Positions 29,700-39,665 of a stretch of DNA of 64,000 bases are shown piece by piece. A program made the position numbers and the translations under genes. Below the pieces are notes generated by a model, which was not told the origin of the DNA, made no database searches, and was given only the letters and a program-made list of their open reading frames with translations. The stretch's first letter is position 1. Every line of letters starts with the position of its first letter. Source of the stretch: Rhizobium acidisoli (GTDB taxonomy: Bacteria; Pseudomonadota; Alphaproteobacteria; Rhizobiales; Rhizobiaceae); contig NZ_CP034998.1 in NCBI RefSeq assembly GCF_002531755.2, positions 3,898,501 through 3,962,500 on the forward strand, in the 5' to 3' direction.

Positions 29700-29833
29700 G
29701 CCTTGACTTTCGCGCGGCTTTCCTGTTTACCGCGCCCAATCCGCGACGAGCCGCATGACTCCGAGCCGCCGACCGGGACCTGAGATCCCGGAGGTCAACA
29801 CCCGACAGCGCGATGCGCCCTCGGGTGCTTTTT
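29700..29833 (+). ncRNA. Terminated leader RNA upstream of ffh
   Basis: A candidate promoter TTGACT at 29703-29708 with TTTACC 17 bases later would start a transcript near 29738. The RNA contains the hairpin GGGA-CCTGAGA-TCCC within GACC...GGTC at 29771-29796, and ends in a rho-independent terminator, CACCCGA...TCGGGTG then CTTTTT at 29799-29832. This stops 85 bases before the ffh start. It could be an attenuator controlling ffh or a small RNA of its own; no 4.5S SRP RNA signature is present. Confidence 0.6.
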
Positions 29834-29917
29834 GGCTTTGCGTCTTGTTTTCGTCAAGGAAAAGCACGACGTTTCCGGGCAGATCGAACCCGCCCGAAAC
29901 GTATCAAGGAAGAGCCG

Positions 29918-31501
29918 ATGTTTGAAAACCTCCAGGACCGTCTTGGATCCATTCTGAATGGACTGACAGGCCGTGGCGCGCTTTCGGAAGCCGATGTTTC
30001 CGCAGCGCTGCGCGAGGTTCGCCGTGCGCTGCTGGAGGCCGACGTCGCGCTCGACGTCGTGCGTTCCTTCACCGACCGCGTGCGTGAAAAGGCCGTCGGC
30101 GCCGAGATCCTGAAGTCGATCAAGCCCGGCCAGATGGTCGTCAAGATCGTCCATGACGAGCTGATCGAAATGCTGGGCGGTGAGGGCGTCGGCATCGACC
30201 TGCATGCGCCCGCCCCCGTCGTCGTTATGATGGTCGGCCTGCAGGGCTCCGGCAAGACGACGACGTCAGCCAAGATCGCCCATCGCCTGTCGACGCGCGA
30301 TAAGAAGAAAGTGCTGATGGCGTCGCTCGACACGCGCCGTCCGGCAGCCCAGGAGCAGCTTCGCCAGCTCGGCGCCCAGGCCAGCATCGATACTCTGCCG
30401 ATCATCGCTGGCCAGTCGCCGACCGATATCGCCGCCCGCGCCGTGCAGGCGGCAAGACTTGGCGGCCATGACGTCGTCATCCTCGACACCGCCGGCCGCA
30501 CCCATATCGACGAGCCCTTGATGGTCGAGATGGCCGACATCAAGAAGCGCTCGAACCCGCATGAAATCCTGCTGGTCGCCGACAGCTTGACCGGTCAGGA
30601 CGCCGTCAACCTCGCCCGCAACTTCGACGAACGCGTCGGCATCACCGGTCTGGTGTTGACCCGCATGGACGGCGATGGCCGCGGCGGTGCCGCCCTTTCG
30701 ATGCGCGCCGTCACCGGCAAGCCGATCAAGCTGATCGGTGTCGGCGAGAAGATGAGCGAGCTCGAGGAGTTCCATCCCCGCCGCATCGCCGACCGCATCC
30801 TCGGCATGGGCGACATCGTCTCGCTCGTCGAGCGTGCGGCCGAGAACATCGACGCCGAAAAGGCGGCCGCCATGGCCGCCAAGATGGCCAAGGGCAAGTT
30901 CGACCTCGACGACCTCGCCGACCAGCTGCGCCAGATGCAGAAGATGGGCGGCATGGGCGGCATCATGGGGATGATGCCCGGCATGGCCGGCATGAAGGAC
31001 AAGATGGCCGCAGCCGGCCTCGACGACAGGCTTTTCGGGCGTCAGATCGCCATCATCCAGTCGATGACCAAGGCCGAGCGCGCCAATCCCGACCTGCTCA
31101 AGCATTCGCGCAAGAAGCGCATCGCCGCCGGCTCCGGCACCGATGCCGCCGCCATCAACAAGCTTCTGAAGATGCACCGCCAGATGGCCGACATGATGAA
31201 GATGATGGGCGGCAAGGGCAAAGGCGGCATGATGAAGCAGATGATGGGCGGCCTTGCCGGCAAGATGGGACTTGGCGGCCTCGGCGGCATGGGCGGCATG
31301 CCCGATCTCTCGAATATGGACCCGAAGCAGCTTGAAGCGCTGCAGAAGCAGGCGGAAGCCGCGGGTTTGGGAAAACCGGGTGGGGGTATGCCCGGTCTAG
31401 GCGGAGGCTTGCCGGGCGGATTGCCCGGTCTTGGCGGCGCAAAGCTGCCGGGCCTCGGTGGAGGTTTCCCGGGATTGCCCGGATTGCCGAAGAAGAAGTG
31501 A
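29918..31501 (+). CDS. ffh: Signal recognition particle protein Ffh
   Basis: A 527-residue GTPase that binds 4.5S RNA and signal sequences and hands nascent chains to FtsY. The N domain spans about 1-95, the G domain has GLQGSGKTT (107-115), DTRRPAAQEQL, DTAGRTHIDEPLM and TRMDGDGRGGAAL, and the methionine-rich M domain lies around 330-460. ATG 29918 (MFENLQDRLG) has AAGGAAGAG upstream. The C-terminal tail is unusually long and rich in Gly, Met, Pro and Leu (KPGGGMPGLGGGLPGG). It begins the ffh-aroQ-type mutase-rpsP run. Confidence 0.97.
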   Translation: MFENLQDRLGSILNGLTGRGALSEADVSAALREVRRALLEADVALDVVRSFTDRVREKAVGAEILKSIKPGQMVVKIVHDELIEMLGGEGVGIDLHAPAPVVVMMVGLQGSGKTTTSAKIAHRLSTRDKKKVLMASLDTRRPAAQEQLRQLGAQASIDTLPIIAGQSPTDIAARAVQAARLGGHDVVILDTAGRTHIDEPLMVEMADIKKRSNPHEILLVADSLTGQDAVNLARNFDERVGITGLVLTRMDGDGRGGAALSMRAVTGKPIKLIGVGEKMSELEEFHPRRIADRILGMGDIVSLVERAAENIDAEKAAAMAAKMAKGKFDLDDLADQLRQMQKMGGMGGIMGMMPGMAGMKDKMAAAGLDDRLFGRQIAIIQSMTKAERANPDLLKHSRKKRIAAGSGTDAAAINKLLKMHRQMADMMKMMGGKGKGGMMKQMMGGLAGKMGLGGLGGMGGMPDLSNMDPKQLEALQKQAEAAGLGKPGGGMPGLGGGLPGGLPGLGGAKLPGLGGGFPGLPGLPKKK

Positions 31502-31517
31502 AAGGATCGCTTGCCCC

Positions 31518-31838
31518 ATGATTGATCCAAACGTCAAAGCCCAGCTCGCGAGCTATCGTCAGTCGATCGACAATATCGATGCCGCTCTCGTGCACATGCT
31601 GGCCGAACGCTTCCGCTGCACCAAAGAGGTCGGCGTGCTGAAGGCCAAATACAATCTGCCGCCGGCCGATCCGGCGCGCGAGGAATACCAGATCGAACGC
31701 CTTCGCCAGCTGGCGAAAGCCGCCAATCTGGACCCGGATTTCGCCGAGAAGTTCCTGAACTTCGTCATCAAGGAAGTCATCCGGCATCATGAGCAGATCG
31801 CTGCGGATCACGCTGAACAAAGCGCCGCAGCCCGATAA
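31518..31838 (+). CDS. Chorismate mutase (AroQ class)
   Basis: A 106-residue all-helical mutase converting chorismate to prephenate for phenylalanine and tyrosine. The family pattern is visible as QSIDNIDAALVHMLAERF, then KEVGVLKAKYNLPPADPARE with the active-site Lys and Arg residues, and a C-terminal FLNFVIKEVIRHHEQIA. ATG 31518 lies 16 bases after the ffh stop with AAAGGA upstream. The monofunctional short form between ffh and rpsP is the usual rhizobial arrangement. Confidence 0.9.
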   Translation: MIDPNVKAQLASYRQSIDNIDAALVHMLAERFRCTKEVGVLKAKYNLPPADPAREEYQIERLRQLAKAANLDPDFAEKFLNFVIKEVIRHHEQIAADHAEQSAAAR

Positions 31839-31882
31839 CCCGCCTGATCAGGCGATCAAGAAAAGCCTAAGGAGTAAAGAAC

Positions 31883-32254
31883 ATGGCACTGAAAATTCGT
31901 CTCGCCCGCGGTGGCTCCAAGAAGCGCCCGTACTACCACGTCGTTCTCGCCGATGCGCGCAGCCCGCGTGACGGCCGCTTCCTCGAAAACCTCGGTTCCT
32001 GGAACCCGATGCTCGCCAAGGACGACGAGAAGCGCGTTCAGCTGAACGCCGAGCGCATCAAGCACTGGATCGAAAACGGCGCCCAGCCGACCGACCGCGT
32101 TCTGCGCTTCCTCGATGAAGCCGGCGTTGCCAAGCGCGAAGCCAAGAACAACCCGGTCAAGGCAAAGCCTGGCAAGCGTGCCCAGGAACGCGCCGCCGAA
32201 AAGGCTCAGAAGGTGGCTGACGCCGCCGCTGCTGCTGCCGACGCCGCGGAATAA
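31883..32254 (+). CDS. rpsP: 30S ribosomal protein S16
   Basis: A 123-residue S16. The core ([51 protein letters not shown]) fills the first 85 residues. The remaining 38 form a Lys/Ala-rich tail that is longer than in E. coli and common in alphaproteobacteria. TAAGGAG lies upstream of the ATG. A terminator follows, separating it partly from rimM. Confidence 0.98.
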
Positions 32255-32273
32255 TCGGGACAATCCCTTGTTT

Positions 32274-32307
32274 AACGGGCGGCATGGCGACATGCCGCCC
32301 GTTTTCG
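32274..32307 (+). terminator. Rho-independent terminator after rpsP
   Basis: AACGGGCGGCATG-GCGA-CATGCCGCCCGTTTTCGTTT: a perfect 12-13 bp stem followed by a T-rich tract, 19 bases after the rpsP stop. It should reduce read-through into rimM. Confidence 0.92.
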
Positions 32308-32369
32308 TTTCCAATTACCCGCACTTCGTTTATGAGAAACCTGTCTTTCGGCTTCACATGAAGGAACCC

Positions 32370-32939
32370 ATGACAAAGCTTGAAAACCCCGTTCTGATGG
32401 CGACGATCGGCGGCGCGCAAGGCCTCCGGGGAGAGGTGCGCGCCAAGGCCTACACGGCCGATCCGAGCGCCCTTGGCGATTATGGCCACCTGCACAGCAT
32501 GGACGGCCGCAGCTTCGAAGTCCTCGAAATCCGCGAGACGAAGAATGTCGTCGTCGTTCGGTTCCGCGGCGTCAACGACCGCAATGCCGCCGAGGCGCTG
32601 AACGGGCTCGAGCTCTATATCGAGCGCGACAACCTGCCCGACGAGGAGCTTGAAGATGACGAGTTCTACTATGCTGATCTCGAAGGTCTCGAAGCACGCG
32701 ACGACAAGGGTGCCAGCTATGGCACCGTCACCGGCGTCTTCGATTTCGGCGCCGGCGATTTGCTGGAACTCAAAGGTCCGGGCAAGCGCCCGGTGCTGAT
32801 CCCCTTCTCCGAAGCCTCGGTGCTGGAGATCGACCTCGAGGCCGGAACGCTGCTGATCGACCCGCTGGCGGCAGGGCTGGTCGACGATCCCGAAGAGCTT
32901 TCGAAATTCACCGCGGACAAGCCGAAAAAGAAGAAGTGA
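32370..32939 (+). CDS. rimM: Ribosome maturation factor RimM
   Basis: A 189-residue 30S assembly factor that binds S19 and helps mature the 16S 3' domain. The N-terminal RimM domain opens [20 protein letters not shown], and the PRC-barrel domain starts at about residue 95 ([15 protein letters not shown]). I chose ATG 32370 with AAGGAA upstream; ATG 32358 adds four residues. The tail ends in KKKK. It overlaps trmD in the form TGATG. Confidence 0.94.
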   Translation: MTKLENPVLMATIGGAQGLRGEVRAKAYTADPSALGDYGHLHSMDGRSFEVLEIRETKNVVVVRFRGVNDRNAAEALNGLELYIERDNLPDEELEDDEFYYADLEGLEARDDKGASYGTVTGVFDFGAGDLLELKGPGKRPVLIPFSEASVLEIDLEAGTLLIDPLAAGLVDDPEELSKFTADKPKKKK

Positions 32940-33640
32940 TGGCTTTCCGGGCGAGCGTGCTGACACTCTATCCGGAAATGTTTCCGGGGCATCTGGGCTT
33001 CTCGCTCGCCGGCAAGGCAATGGAGCGCGGGCAATGGTCGCTGGATGCGGTGCAGATCCGCGATTTCGCCACCGACAAGCACCGCACCGTCGACGACACC
33101 CCGGCCGGCGGCGGCGCCGGCATGGTGCTGAAACCCGACGTTCTCGCCCGTGCGATCGACAGCACCGCGGAAAACGACAGCCGCCCGCGCCTGCTGATGA
33201 GCCCGCGCGGCCGGCCGCTGACACAGGAGCGCGTACGCGAGCTTGCTTCAGGCGACGGCGTCATCATCGTCTGCGGTCGCTTCGAGGGCGTCGATCAGCG
33301 GGTGATCGAGGCGCGCGGCCTGGAAGAGGTTTCGATCGGCGACTACGTGCTGTCAGGCGGCGAGCCGGCGGCGCTGATCGTGCTCGACGCGATCATCCGC
33401 ATCCTGCCCGGTGTCATGGGCAACGATCTTTCCGGCCTGCATGAAAGCTTCGAAGGCGGGCTGCTGGAACATCCGCATTATACCAGGCCGCAGGCGTGGG
33501 AAGGCTGGGAAATTCCCGCGATCCTGACCTCCGGCAATCACGGCGCCATCGAAAAGTGGCGGCACCAGGAGGCGGTGCGGCTGACGCGGGAACGGCGGCC
33601 GGATCTCCTGGAAAAGGTGAAAACCGAGAAAAACGGCTGA
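32939..33640 (+). CDS. trmD: tRNA (guanine37-N1)-methyltransferase
   Basis: A 233-residue SPOUT methyltransferase that makes m1G37 and prevents frameshifting. The trefoil-knot motifs are [13 protein letters not shown] and [14 protein letters not shown]. The C-terminal domain contains [18 protein letters not shown] and [13 protein letters not shown]. The start ATG overlaps the rimM stop (TGATG), so the two are translationally coupled. The rpsP-rimM-trmD-rplS order is the conserved bacterial one. Confidence 0.97.
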   Translation: MAFRASVLTLYPEMFPGHLGFSLAGKAMERGQWSLDAVQIRDFATDKHRTVDDTPAGGGAGMVLKPDVLARAIDSTAENDSRPRLLMSPRGRPLTQERVRELASGDGVIIVCGRFEGVDQRVIEARGLEEVSIGDYVLSGGEPAALIVLDAIIRILPGVMGNDLSGLHESFEGGLLEHPHYTRPQAWEGWEIPAILTSGNHGAIEKWRHQEAVRLTRERRPDLLEKVKTEKNG

Positions 33641-33852
33641 TTCCAGCCTCCCCTTCACAAAAATGTCGTGCGAGGGATGACAAGCCCCGGCCTTTCGTGT
33701 ATTGGCGCACGCGGAAATGGGGTTATCCCCGTCTGCCAGCAAACAAAGAATGGCGAACCCGCTCCCGCCCTGAAGGGCAAAGTCCTGAGGCCAGTTCCAA
33801 AGGATCAGTGTCGAGCGCTCTGGCTGTTTCAGAAGAACCAAAGGTTAAGACG

Positions 33853-34404
33853 ATGAACATCATTCAGCAGCTTGAGGCCGAACAGGCCGCCAAGATCGAA
33901 GCCAAGCGCACGCTTCCCGAATTTTCCCCGGGCGATACCGTCCGCGTCAACGTGAAGGTCACGGAAGGCAACCGTACCCGCGTTCAGGCCTATGAAGGCG
34001 TCTGCATCGCCCGCTCCGGCGGCGGCCTGCAGGAAAACTTCACGGTCCGCAAGATCTCCTACGGCGAAGGCGTCGAGCGCGTATTCCCGGTCTACTCGCC
34101 GATGATCGAAAGCGTCGACGTCGTGCGCCGCGGTAAGGTCCGTCGCGCCAAGCTCTATTACCTGCGCGACCGTCGCGGCAAGTCTGCCCGTATCGTTGAA
34201 GACACCGGCGTCCGCGCCCGCAAGCTCAACGACGCCGAGCGCGCCGCCATCGCCGAGGAAAAGGCCCGCATCGAAGCTGAAAAGGTTGCAGCAGCCCAGG
34301 CGCTCGCCGCCGAGAAGGCAGCAGCAGAGGCTGCCGAAGCGAAGGCAGCGGCTGAAAAGGCCGCCGCTGAAGCAGCCGCAGCCGCGGAACCGGCAGCAGA
34401 ATAA
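33853..34404 (+). CDS. rplS: 50S ribosomal protein L19
   Basis: A 183-residue L19. The conserved core ([57 protein letters not shown]) ends near residue 118. The last 60 residues form an Ala/Glu/Lys-rich predicted coiled coil ([20 protein letters not shown]), an extension typical of rhizobial L19 and absent from E. coli. The 212-base gap after trmD holds no gene. Confidence 0.97.
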   Translation: MNIIQQLEAEQAAKIEAKRTLPEFSPGDTVRVNVKVTEGNRTRVQAYEGVCIARSGGGLQENFTVRKISYGEGVERVFPVYSPMIESVDVVRRGKVRRAKLYYLRDRRGKSARIVEDTGVRARKLNDAERAAIAEEKARIEAEKVAAAQALAAEKAAAEAAEAKAAAEKAAAEAAAAAEPAAE

Positions 34405-34421
34405 GATCTGCGTCACACAAA

Positions 34422-34475
34422 ATCTTTGCTTGAAGCAAAATTCTTCGCTTGGAGCAAAATTCTTTCGCTTGGAAA
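34422..34475 (+). repeat. Tandem 19-base repeat after rplS
   Basis: Units at 34422-34440, 34441-34459 and 34460-34475 follow the pattern TTCTTCGCTTGGAGCAAAA with small differences. The first two can each form a weak GCTT...AAGC dyad. They lie between the rplS stop and its terminator. Confidence 0.7.
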
Positions 34476-34507
34476 GGCGGCCTTGGGGTCGCCTTTTCTC
34501 TTTTTTG
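34473..34507 (+). terminator. Rho-independent terminator of rplS
   Basis: AAAGGCG-GCCTTGGGGT-CGCCTTTT followed by CTCTTTTTT. The stem is seven to eight base pairs with a U-rich tail, about 70 bases past the rplS stop. Confidence 0.85.
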
Positions 34508-34585
34508 CTTCGGCACGCAGCCGGCGGCCTTGCCTTCGGCAGGTCTTCCATGACAGTTTTCGCCGTTCAATCCGGGAGCCGTTCC

Positions 34586-35383
34586 ATGCTGTTTCGTCGT
34601 ACCGTCCTTGCGGGCTTTGCCGCCCTTGCGCTTGCACCCTTGACCGCATCGGCGGCCGAGTTGCCCGATCTCGGCGGCAAGAGCGTCGTCGTCGTCACCG
34701 AGAATGCCTATCCACCGCTGCAGTTCGTCGATCCGAAATCCGGCAAGCCGATCGGCTGGGAATATGATGCGATGAACGAGATCGCCAAACGGCTGAATTT
34801 CAAGGTCGAATATCAGAATACCAGCTGGGACGCGATGATCCAGGCGGTCTCCGACGGCCAGTACAATATCGGCATGACCGGCATCACCATCAAGGAAGAC
34901 CGCAAGCAGAAGGTGGATTTCTCCGACCCCTATATGCGCTCGCAGCAGTTCATGCTGGTGCGCGGCGACGAGAAACGTTTCACCGATGGAAAGTCCTTCG
35001 GCGCATTCAAGGATGGCCTGGTCGGCGCCCAGCCCGGCACCACGCCCTTCTATACCGCTGTCTATGAAGTGCTTGACGGCAACGAGCAGAACCCGCGCAT
35101 CAAGCTCTTCGAAACCTTCGGCGCCACCGTCCAGGCGCTGAAGGCCGGCGACGTCGACGTGGTGCTGACCGACGGTACCGCCGGCAAAGGTTATGTCGAC
35201 GCCTCGAACGGCGCCCTGAAGCTGATCGGCGAGCCGCTCGGCACCGAGGATTTCGGCTTCATCTTCCCGAAGGGTTCCGATCTCGTCGCTCCCGTCAACG
35301 CCGCCATTTCAGCTCTCAAGGCCGACGGCACGCTGGATGCGCTGAACAAGAAGTGGTTCCTCGACTACAAGATGGGCGAATGA
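34586..35383 (+). CDS. Polar amino acid ABC transporter substrate-binding protein
   Basis: A 265-residue family 3 solute-binding protein. MLFRRTVLAGFAALALAPLTASA is a signal peptide with GGGAG upstream of ATG 34586. The mature domain has the type signatures VVVTENAYPPLQFVD, GMTGITIKEDRKQKVDFSDPY (read as two motifs) and DVDVVLTDGTAG. It binds an amino acid in the periplasm; specificity cannot be told. Its permease gene follows 16 bases later, but no ATPase gene is adjacent. Confidence 0.92.
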   Translation: MLFRRTVLAGFAALALAPLTASAAELPDLGGKSVVVVTENAYPPLQFVDPKSGKPIGWEYDAMNEIAKRLNFKVEYQNTSWDAMIQAVSDGQYNIGMTGITIKEDRKQKVDFSDPYMRSQQFMLVRGDEKRFTDGKSFGAFKDGLVGAQPGTTPFYTAVYEVLDGNEQNPRIKLFETFGATVQALKAGDVDVVLTDGTAGKGYVDASNGALKLIGEPLGTEDFGFIFPKGSDLVAPVNAAISALKADGTLDALNKKWFLDYKMGE

Positions 35384-35399
35384 CGCCGAGCCATTGCTG

Positions 35400-36212
35400 A
35401 TGGCTTTGCGACCATCTCCCGACAGACACGTCAAGGACGACTATCCCTGGTGGCTGGTCGCGCTCGTCGCGATCGGCGTCATCCTTGCCGCCGTCATCGT
35501 CACCAACGATATCTACGCCCAGGTTTTCCGCACCGTCGTCAACGGCGTCGGCATCACCGTCTTCGTGACGCTGGTCGCCTTCGTGCTCGCCACCGTGCTC
35601 GGCCTCGGCATCTGCCTGCTCGGCATGGCCGACAGCCAGATCGCGCGGCAGATCGCGCGTTTCTATATCGAGATCATCCGCGGCATCCCGATCCTCGTGC
35701 TCTTGTTCTACGTCGCCTTCGTCGGCGCCCCGGCCCTGGTTGCCGGCTATAATTTTCTGATTTCGCCGCTGGTGAGTTCAGGCATAGCCGAGCCCATCCT
35801 GGTGCGCGATCTCTCGCTGATGTGGCGGGCGATCATCGCGCTGACGATCGGTTATTCCTCCTTCATCGCCGAAATCTTCCGGGCCGGTTTCCAGTCGGTC
35901 GACCTCGGCCAGATCGAGGCCGCCAAGGCGCTCGGCCTTTCCCGCTACCGGCGCTTCCGCTCCGTCGTCTTCCCGCAGGCGATCCGGGTGATCTTCCCGC
36001 CGCTTTCCAACGATTTCGTTTCGATGGTGAAGGATTCGTCGCTCGTCTCCGTGCTCGGCGTCGCCGACATTACCCAGATGGGCAAGGTCTATGCCGCCGG
36101 CTCCTTCCGCTTCTTCGAGACCTATTCCATCGTCACCTACATCTACCTGATCCTGACGATCGGCCTGTCGCTGGCGCTGCGGCGGACGGAGAAATGGATG
36201 AAGTCGCGGTAA
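35400..36212 (+). CDS. Polar amino acid ABC transporter permease
   Basis: A 270-residue inner membrane permease of the HisMQ type. The N-terminal HEQTEV-like region is FRTVVNGVGITVFVT, EIIRGIPILVLLFYVAFV is the family marker, and the EAA loop is QIEAAKALGLSRYRRFRSVV followed by FPQAIRVIFPPLSNDF. ATG 35400 is taken as start; a TTG at 35394 is possible. No cognate ATPase lies downstream (the next gene is leuC), so an ATPase must be borrowed from elsewhere. The 274-base gap to leuC shows nothing I can name. Confidence 0.92.
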   Translation: MALRPSPDRHVKDDYPWWLVALVAIGVILAAVIVTNDIYAQVFRTVVNGVGITVFVTLVAFVLATVLGLGICLLGMADSQIARQIARFYIEIIRGIPILVLLFYVAFVGAPALVAGYNFLISPLVSSGIAEPILVRDLSLMWRAIIALTIGYSSFIAEIFRAGFQSVDLGQIEAAKALGLSRYRRFRSVVFPQAIRVIFPPLSNDFVSMVKDSSLVSVLGVADITQMGKVYAAGSFRFFETYSIVTYIYLILTIGLSLALRRTEKWMKSR

Positions 36213-36486
36213 AGGGTGGCACGCTGAGCAGGCGGCGGACGGGCTGTTGATGATTCAAATTGAAGCCGCCGCGAAAAATCGTTATATGCAGGCAATGGAA
36301 TCCAAGTTCAGATGCACAGGCGCGCATATTTTCGTGCTGCAGGACCATTATCGCCTGCCGGCGCGGTTCTTTGCATGCGTGTCCGGTGCGCTCAACAGCC
36401 GACTTCGTTGATCGAATGACGGCCGGCGGAGCTTGATCCGCTTTTTACTCGATTTCCCAAAAGCATCCAAAAACGGACTTAACGCC

Positions 36487-37896
<1,410 letters not shown>

Positions 37897-37920
37897 TCCG
37901 TCGTCCGACGGAAGAGAATG

Positions 37921-37962
37921 AAAACCGCCCGATGCGCTCTGCGCATCGGGCGGTTTTGCTTT
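37921..37962 (+). terminator. Rho-independent terminator of leuC
   Basis: AAAACCGCCCGATGCG-CTCT-GCGCATCGGGCGGTTTTGCTTTT: a near-perfect stem of about 15 base pairs with T-rich tail, 24 bases after the stop. Confidence 0.93.
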
Positions 37963-38153
37963 TCATGGCGGCGGTGCTTCCCCATCCCGCTGTCATTCAA
38001 CGGGTAAGCCCGTTTGTGCATCGCCCGTCGTCCCGATTTCATCCGTTCGGGCAATCGACATCCAGGAGCGCCTGTGGCCTCATTTATATGGGGCGCGATA
38101 CGCGACAGATACCGTTCCGGCTTCGGCAAACACGCGCCATCGAGGGAATGGCC

Positions 38154-38507
38154 ATGAGGCAGAAAATGGTACGGAGTTTACTGCAAGCCAGCCTGATCGT
38201 CTTTGCATCTCTGAGTTCGGTCGACGCCGCCGGCGCCGGGACAATGCATCCGGCGATGCCGGTCATGACCGCGTCTGGCCTGCTGCAGCAGGTTGCGCAA
38301 AACAAGATCCCGTCCCTCAACGGCTATCGCGGCTATGGCAGCGCCCGGCCCGGCTATAGCAAGAGCTCCAACGGCTATTGGTATCCCGCGCGGGCTTTCA
38401 ACGCTTCGGACGAATATACCGGCTCGATCGGACGGCCGCAGCGCATGCGCAATAGCTGCGACTTCGGCTTTGCCCCGACAAACGGATCGTCGAACTGCAA
38501 TTATTGA
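38154..38507 (+). CDS. Small secreted hypothetical protein
   Basis: A 117-residue product from ATG 38154, with GAGGGA six bases upstream. MRQKMVRSLLQASLIVFASL with a following VDAAGA site looks like a signal peptide. The mature part is rich in Gly, Tyr, Ser and Asn (YRGYGSARPGYSKSSNGYWY) and ends with two cysteines (NSCDFGF, SSNCNY) that could pair. I do not recognise a named family. It is likely periplasmic or surface exposed. A mosaic repeat follows it. Confidence 0.55.
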   Translation: MRQKMVRSLLQASLIVFASLSSVDAAGAGTMHPAMPVMTASGLLQQVAQNKIPSLNGYRGYGSARPGYSKSSNGYWYPARAFNASDEYTGSIGRPQRMRNSCDFGFAPTNGSSNCNY

Positions 38508-38582
38508 CCGAAGCCTGCGTGCCCAGCCATGCGGCGGTCGTCGCAGGTGCCTCCCTCGAGACCGCCGCCCACAATTGTTTTA

Positions 38583-38687
38583 ATGCATGTCGCCCGGAAG
38601 TGTGCAGCGGTTCCGGGATAACGACATGCATCAAACCAAAGAGCTAAAGCGCGTCGCATGAATCCCGTCTAATGCGACGCGCTTTAG
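38583..38687. repeat. Two-palindrome mosaic element, copy A
   Basis: Palindrome 1 at 38583-38631 is ATGCATGTCG...CGACATGCAT with inner CCGGAA / TTCCGG and the loop core GTGTGCAGCGG. Palindrome 2 at 38644-38687 is CTAAAGCGCGTCGCAT...ATGCGACGCGCTTTAG. A nearly identical copy is at 63658-63761. It sits between the convergent secreted-protein and aldo-keto reductase genes and may act as a transcript end. Confidence 0.92.
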
Positions 38688-38705
38688 CGATGATCGCAAC
38701 GGCGA

Positions 38706-39536
38706 TCAGAAGGTTGCCGTCATCGGATCCGGTCCCATGCGGGCGCCGGCGCTGTCGAGCCTGGCGATCGCCGCCATATCGTCGGCATCGAGCTTGAAAT
38801 CGAACACCTGGAAATTTTCCTCGATGCGCGACGGCGTCACCGACTTCGGAATGACGACGAGGCCCGTGTCGATATGCCAGCGGATGATGACCTGGGCCGG
38901 CGTCTTGCGATGTTTCCGAGCGACCTCCCCGATAACAGGGTTCGAGATGAACTTGCCCTGGCCGAGCGGGCTCCAGGATTCGGTGGCGATGTTCAATTTC
39001 TTGTGAGCCTCCTGCGCCGCCTTCTGCTGGAAGTCGGGATGCAGCTCGATCTGGTTGATGACGGGAACGACACCGGTCTCGCCGATGATGCGCTCCAGAT
39101 GTTCGGGGCAGAAATTCGACACGCCGATCGAGCGGGCGCGGCCCTCTTCGCGGATGCGCACGAAAGCCTTCCAGGTCTCGGTATAGAGGCCGCGATGCGG
39201 CGACGGCCAGTGAACGAGATAGAGGTCGACATAGTCGGAACCGAGCTTCTTCAGGCTGCCGTCGAAGGCGCGTAGCGTATTGTCATAGCCCTGATCGGTG
39301 TTTTTGAGCTTGGTGGTGACGAAGATGTCCTTGCGGTCGAGGCCGGACGAGCGAATGCCTTCGCCGACACCCTCTTCATTGTCGTAGCCGGACGCCGTAT
39401 CGATATGGCGGTAGCCGGCGGCGATCGCGGTACGCACCGTCGGAGCGGCAATCTCCTGCGGCGTCTGCCAGACGCCGAGCCCGACCTGAGGAATGGAATG
39501 TCCGTCATGGAAAGTGATGATGGGTTGAGCGGCCAC
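38706..39536 (-). CDS. Aldo/keto reductase (2,5-diketogluconate reductase-like)
   Basis: A 276-residue NADPH-dependent reductase. The catalytic tetrad is visible: Asp in HIDTASGYDNEEGVG, Tyr in the same motif, Lys in VTTKLKNTD and His in YLVHWPSP. NADP-binding IPKSVTPSRIEENF is near the C-terminus. I chose GTG 39536 (product MAAQPIITFHDGHSIPQVGL) with GGAG 8 bases upstream. The substrate is uncertain; the nearest groups reduce diketogluconate and other aldehydes. Confidence 0.92.
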   Translation of the reverse strand: MAAQPIITFHDGHSIPQVGLGVWQTPQEIAAPTVRTAIAAGYRHIDTASGYDNEEGVGEGIRSSGLDRKDIFVTTKLKNTDQGYDNTLRAFDGSLKKLGSDYVDLYLVHWPSPHRGLYTETWKAFVRIREEGRARSIGVSNFCPEHLERIIGETGVVPVINQIELHPDFQQKAAQEAHKKLNIATESWSPLGQGKFISNPVIGEVARKHRKTPAQVIIRWHIDTGLVVIPKSVTPSRIEENFQVFDFKLDADDMAAIARLDSAGARMGPDPMTATF

Positions 39537-39665
39537 AATATATCTCCGGGAGTTTGAAGAATTGGACGCGGCATGGATTGCGCCCGCACTTGGGCGTCCC
39601 GGGACGCATTTCAGCCGGAGCGTCCGGTCACCGGAAACATATAGGCGGCCGCATCCGGAAGACAA

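Noticed and set aside
29738..29833. 4.5S SRP RNA gene upstream of ffh
   Set aside because: The conserved apical loop and internal loop motifs of SRP RNA are absent; the stretch is better explained as a terminated leader.
29813..29917. Upstream extension of ffh by 35 residues to an ATG at 29813
   Set aside because: The added residues lie on top of the leader terminator and are not part of Ffh; MFENLQDRLG with its ribosome binding site is the standard start.
34422..34475. CRISPR-like array after rplS
   Set aside because: The units are contiguous with no spacers and only three copies exist; no cas genes are in the window.
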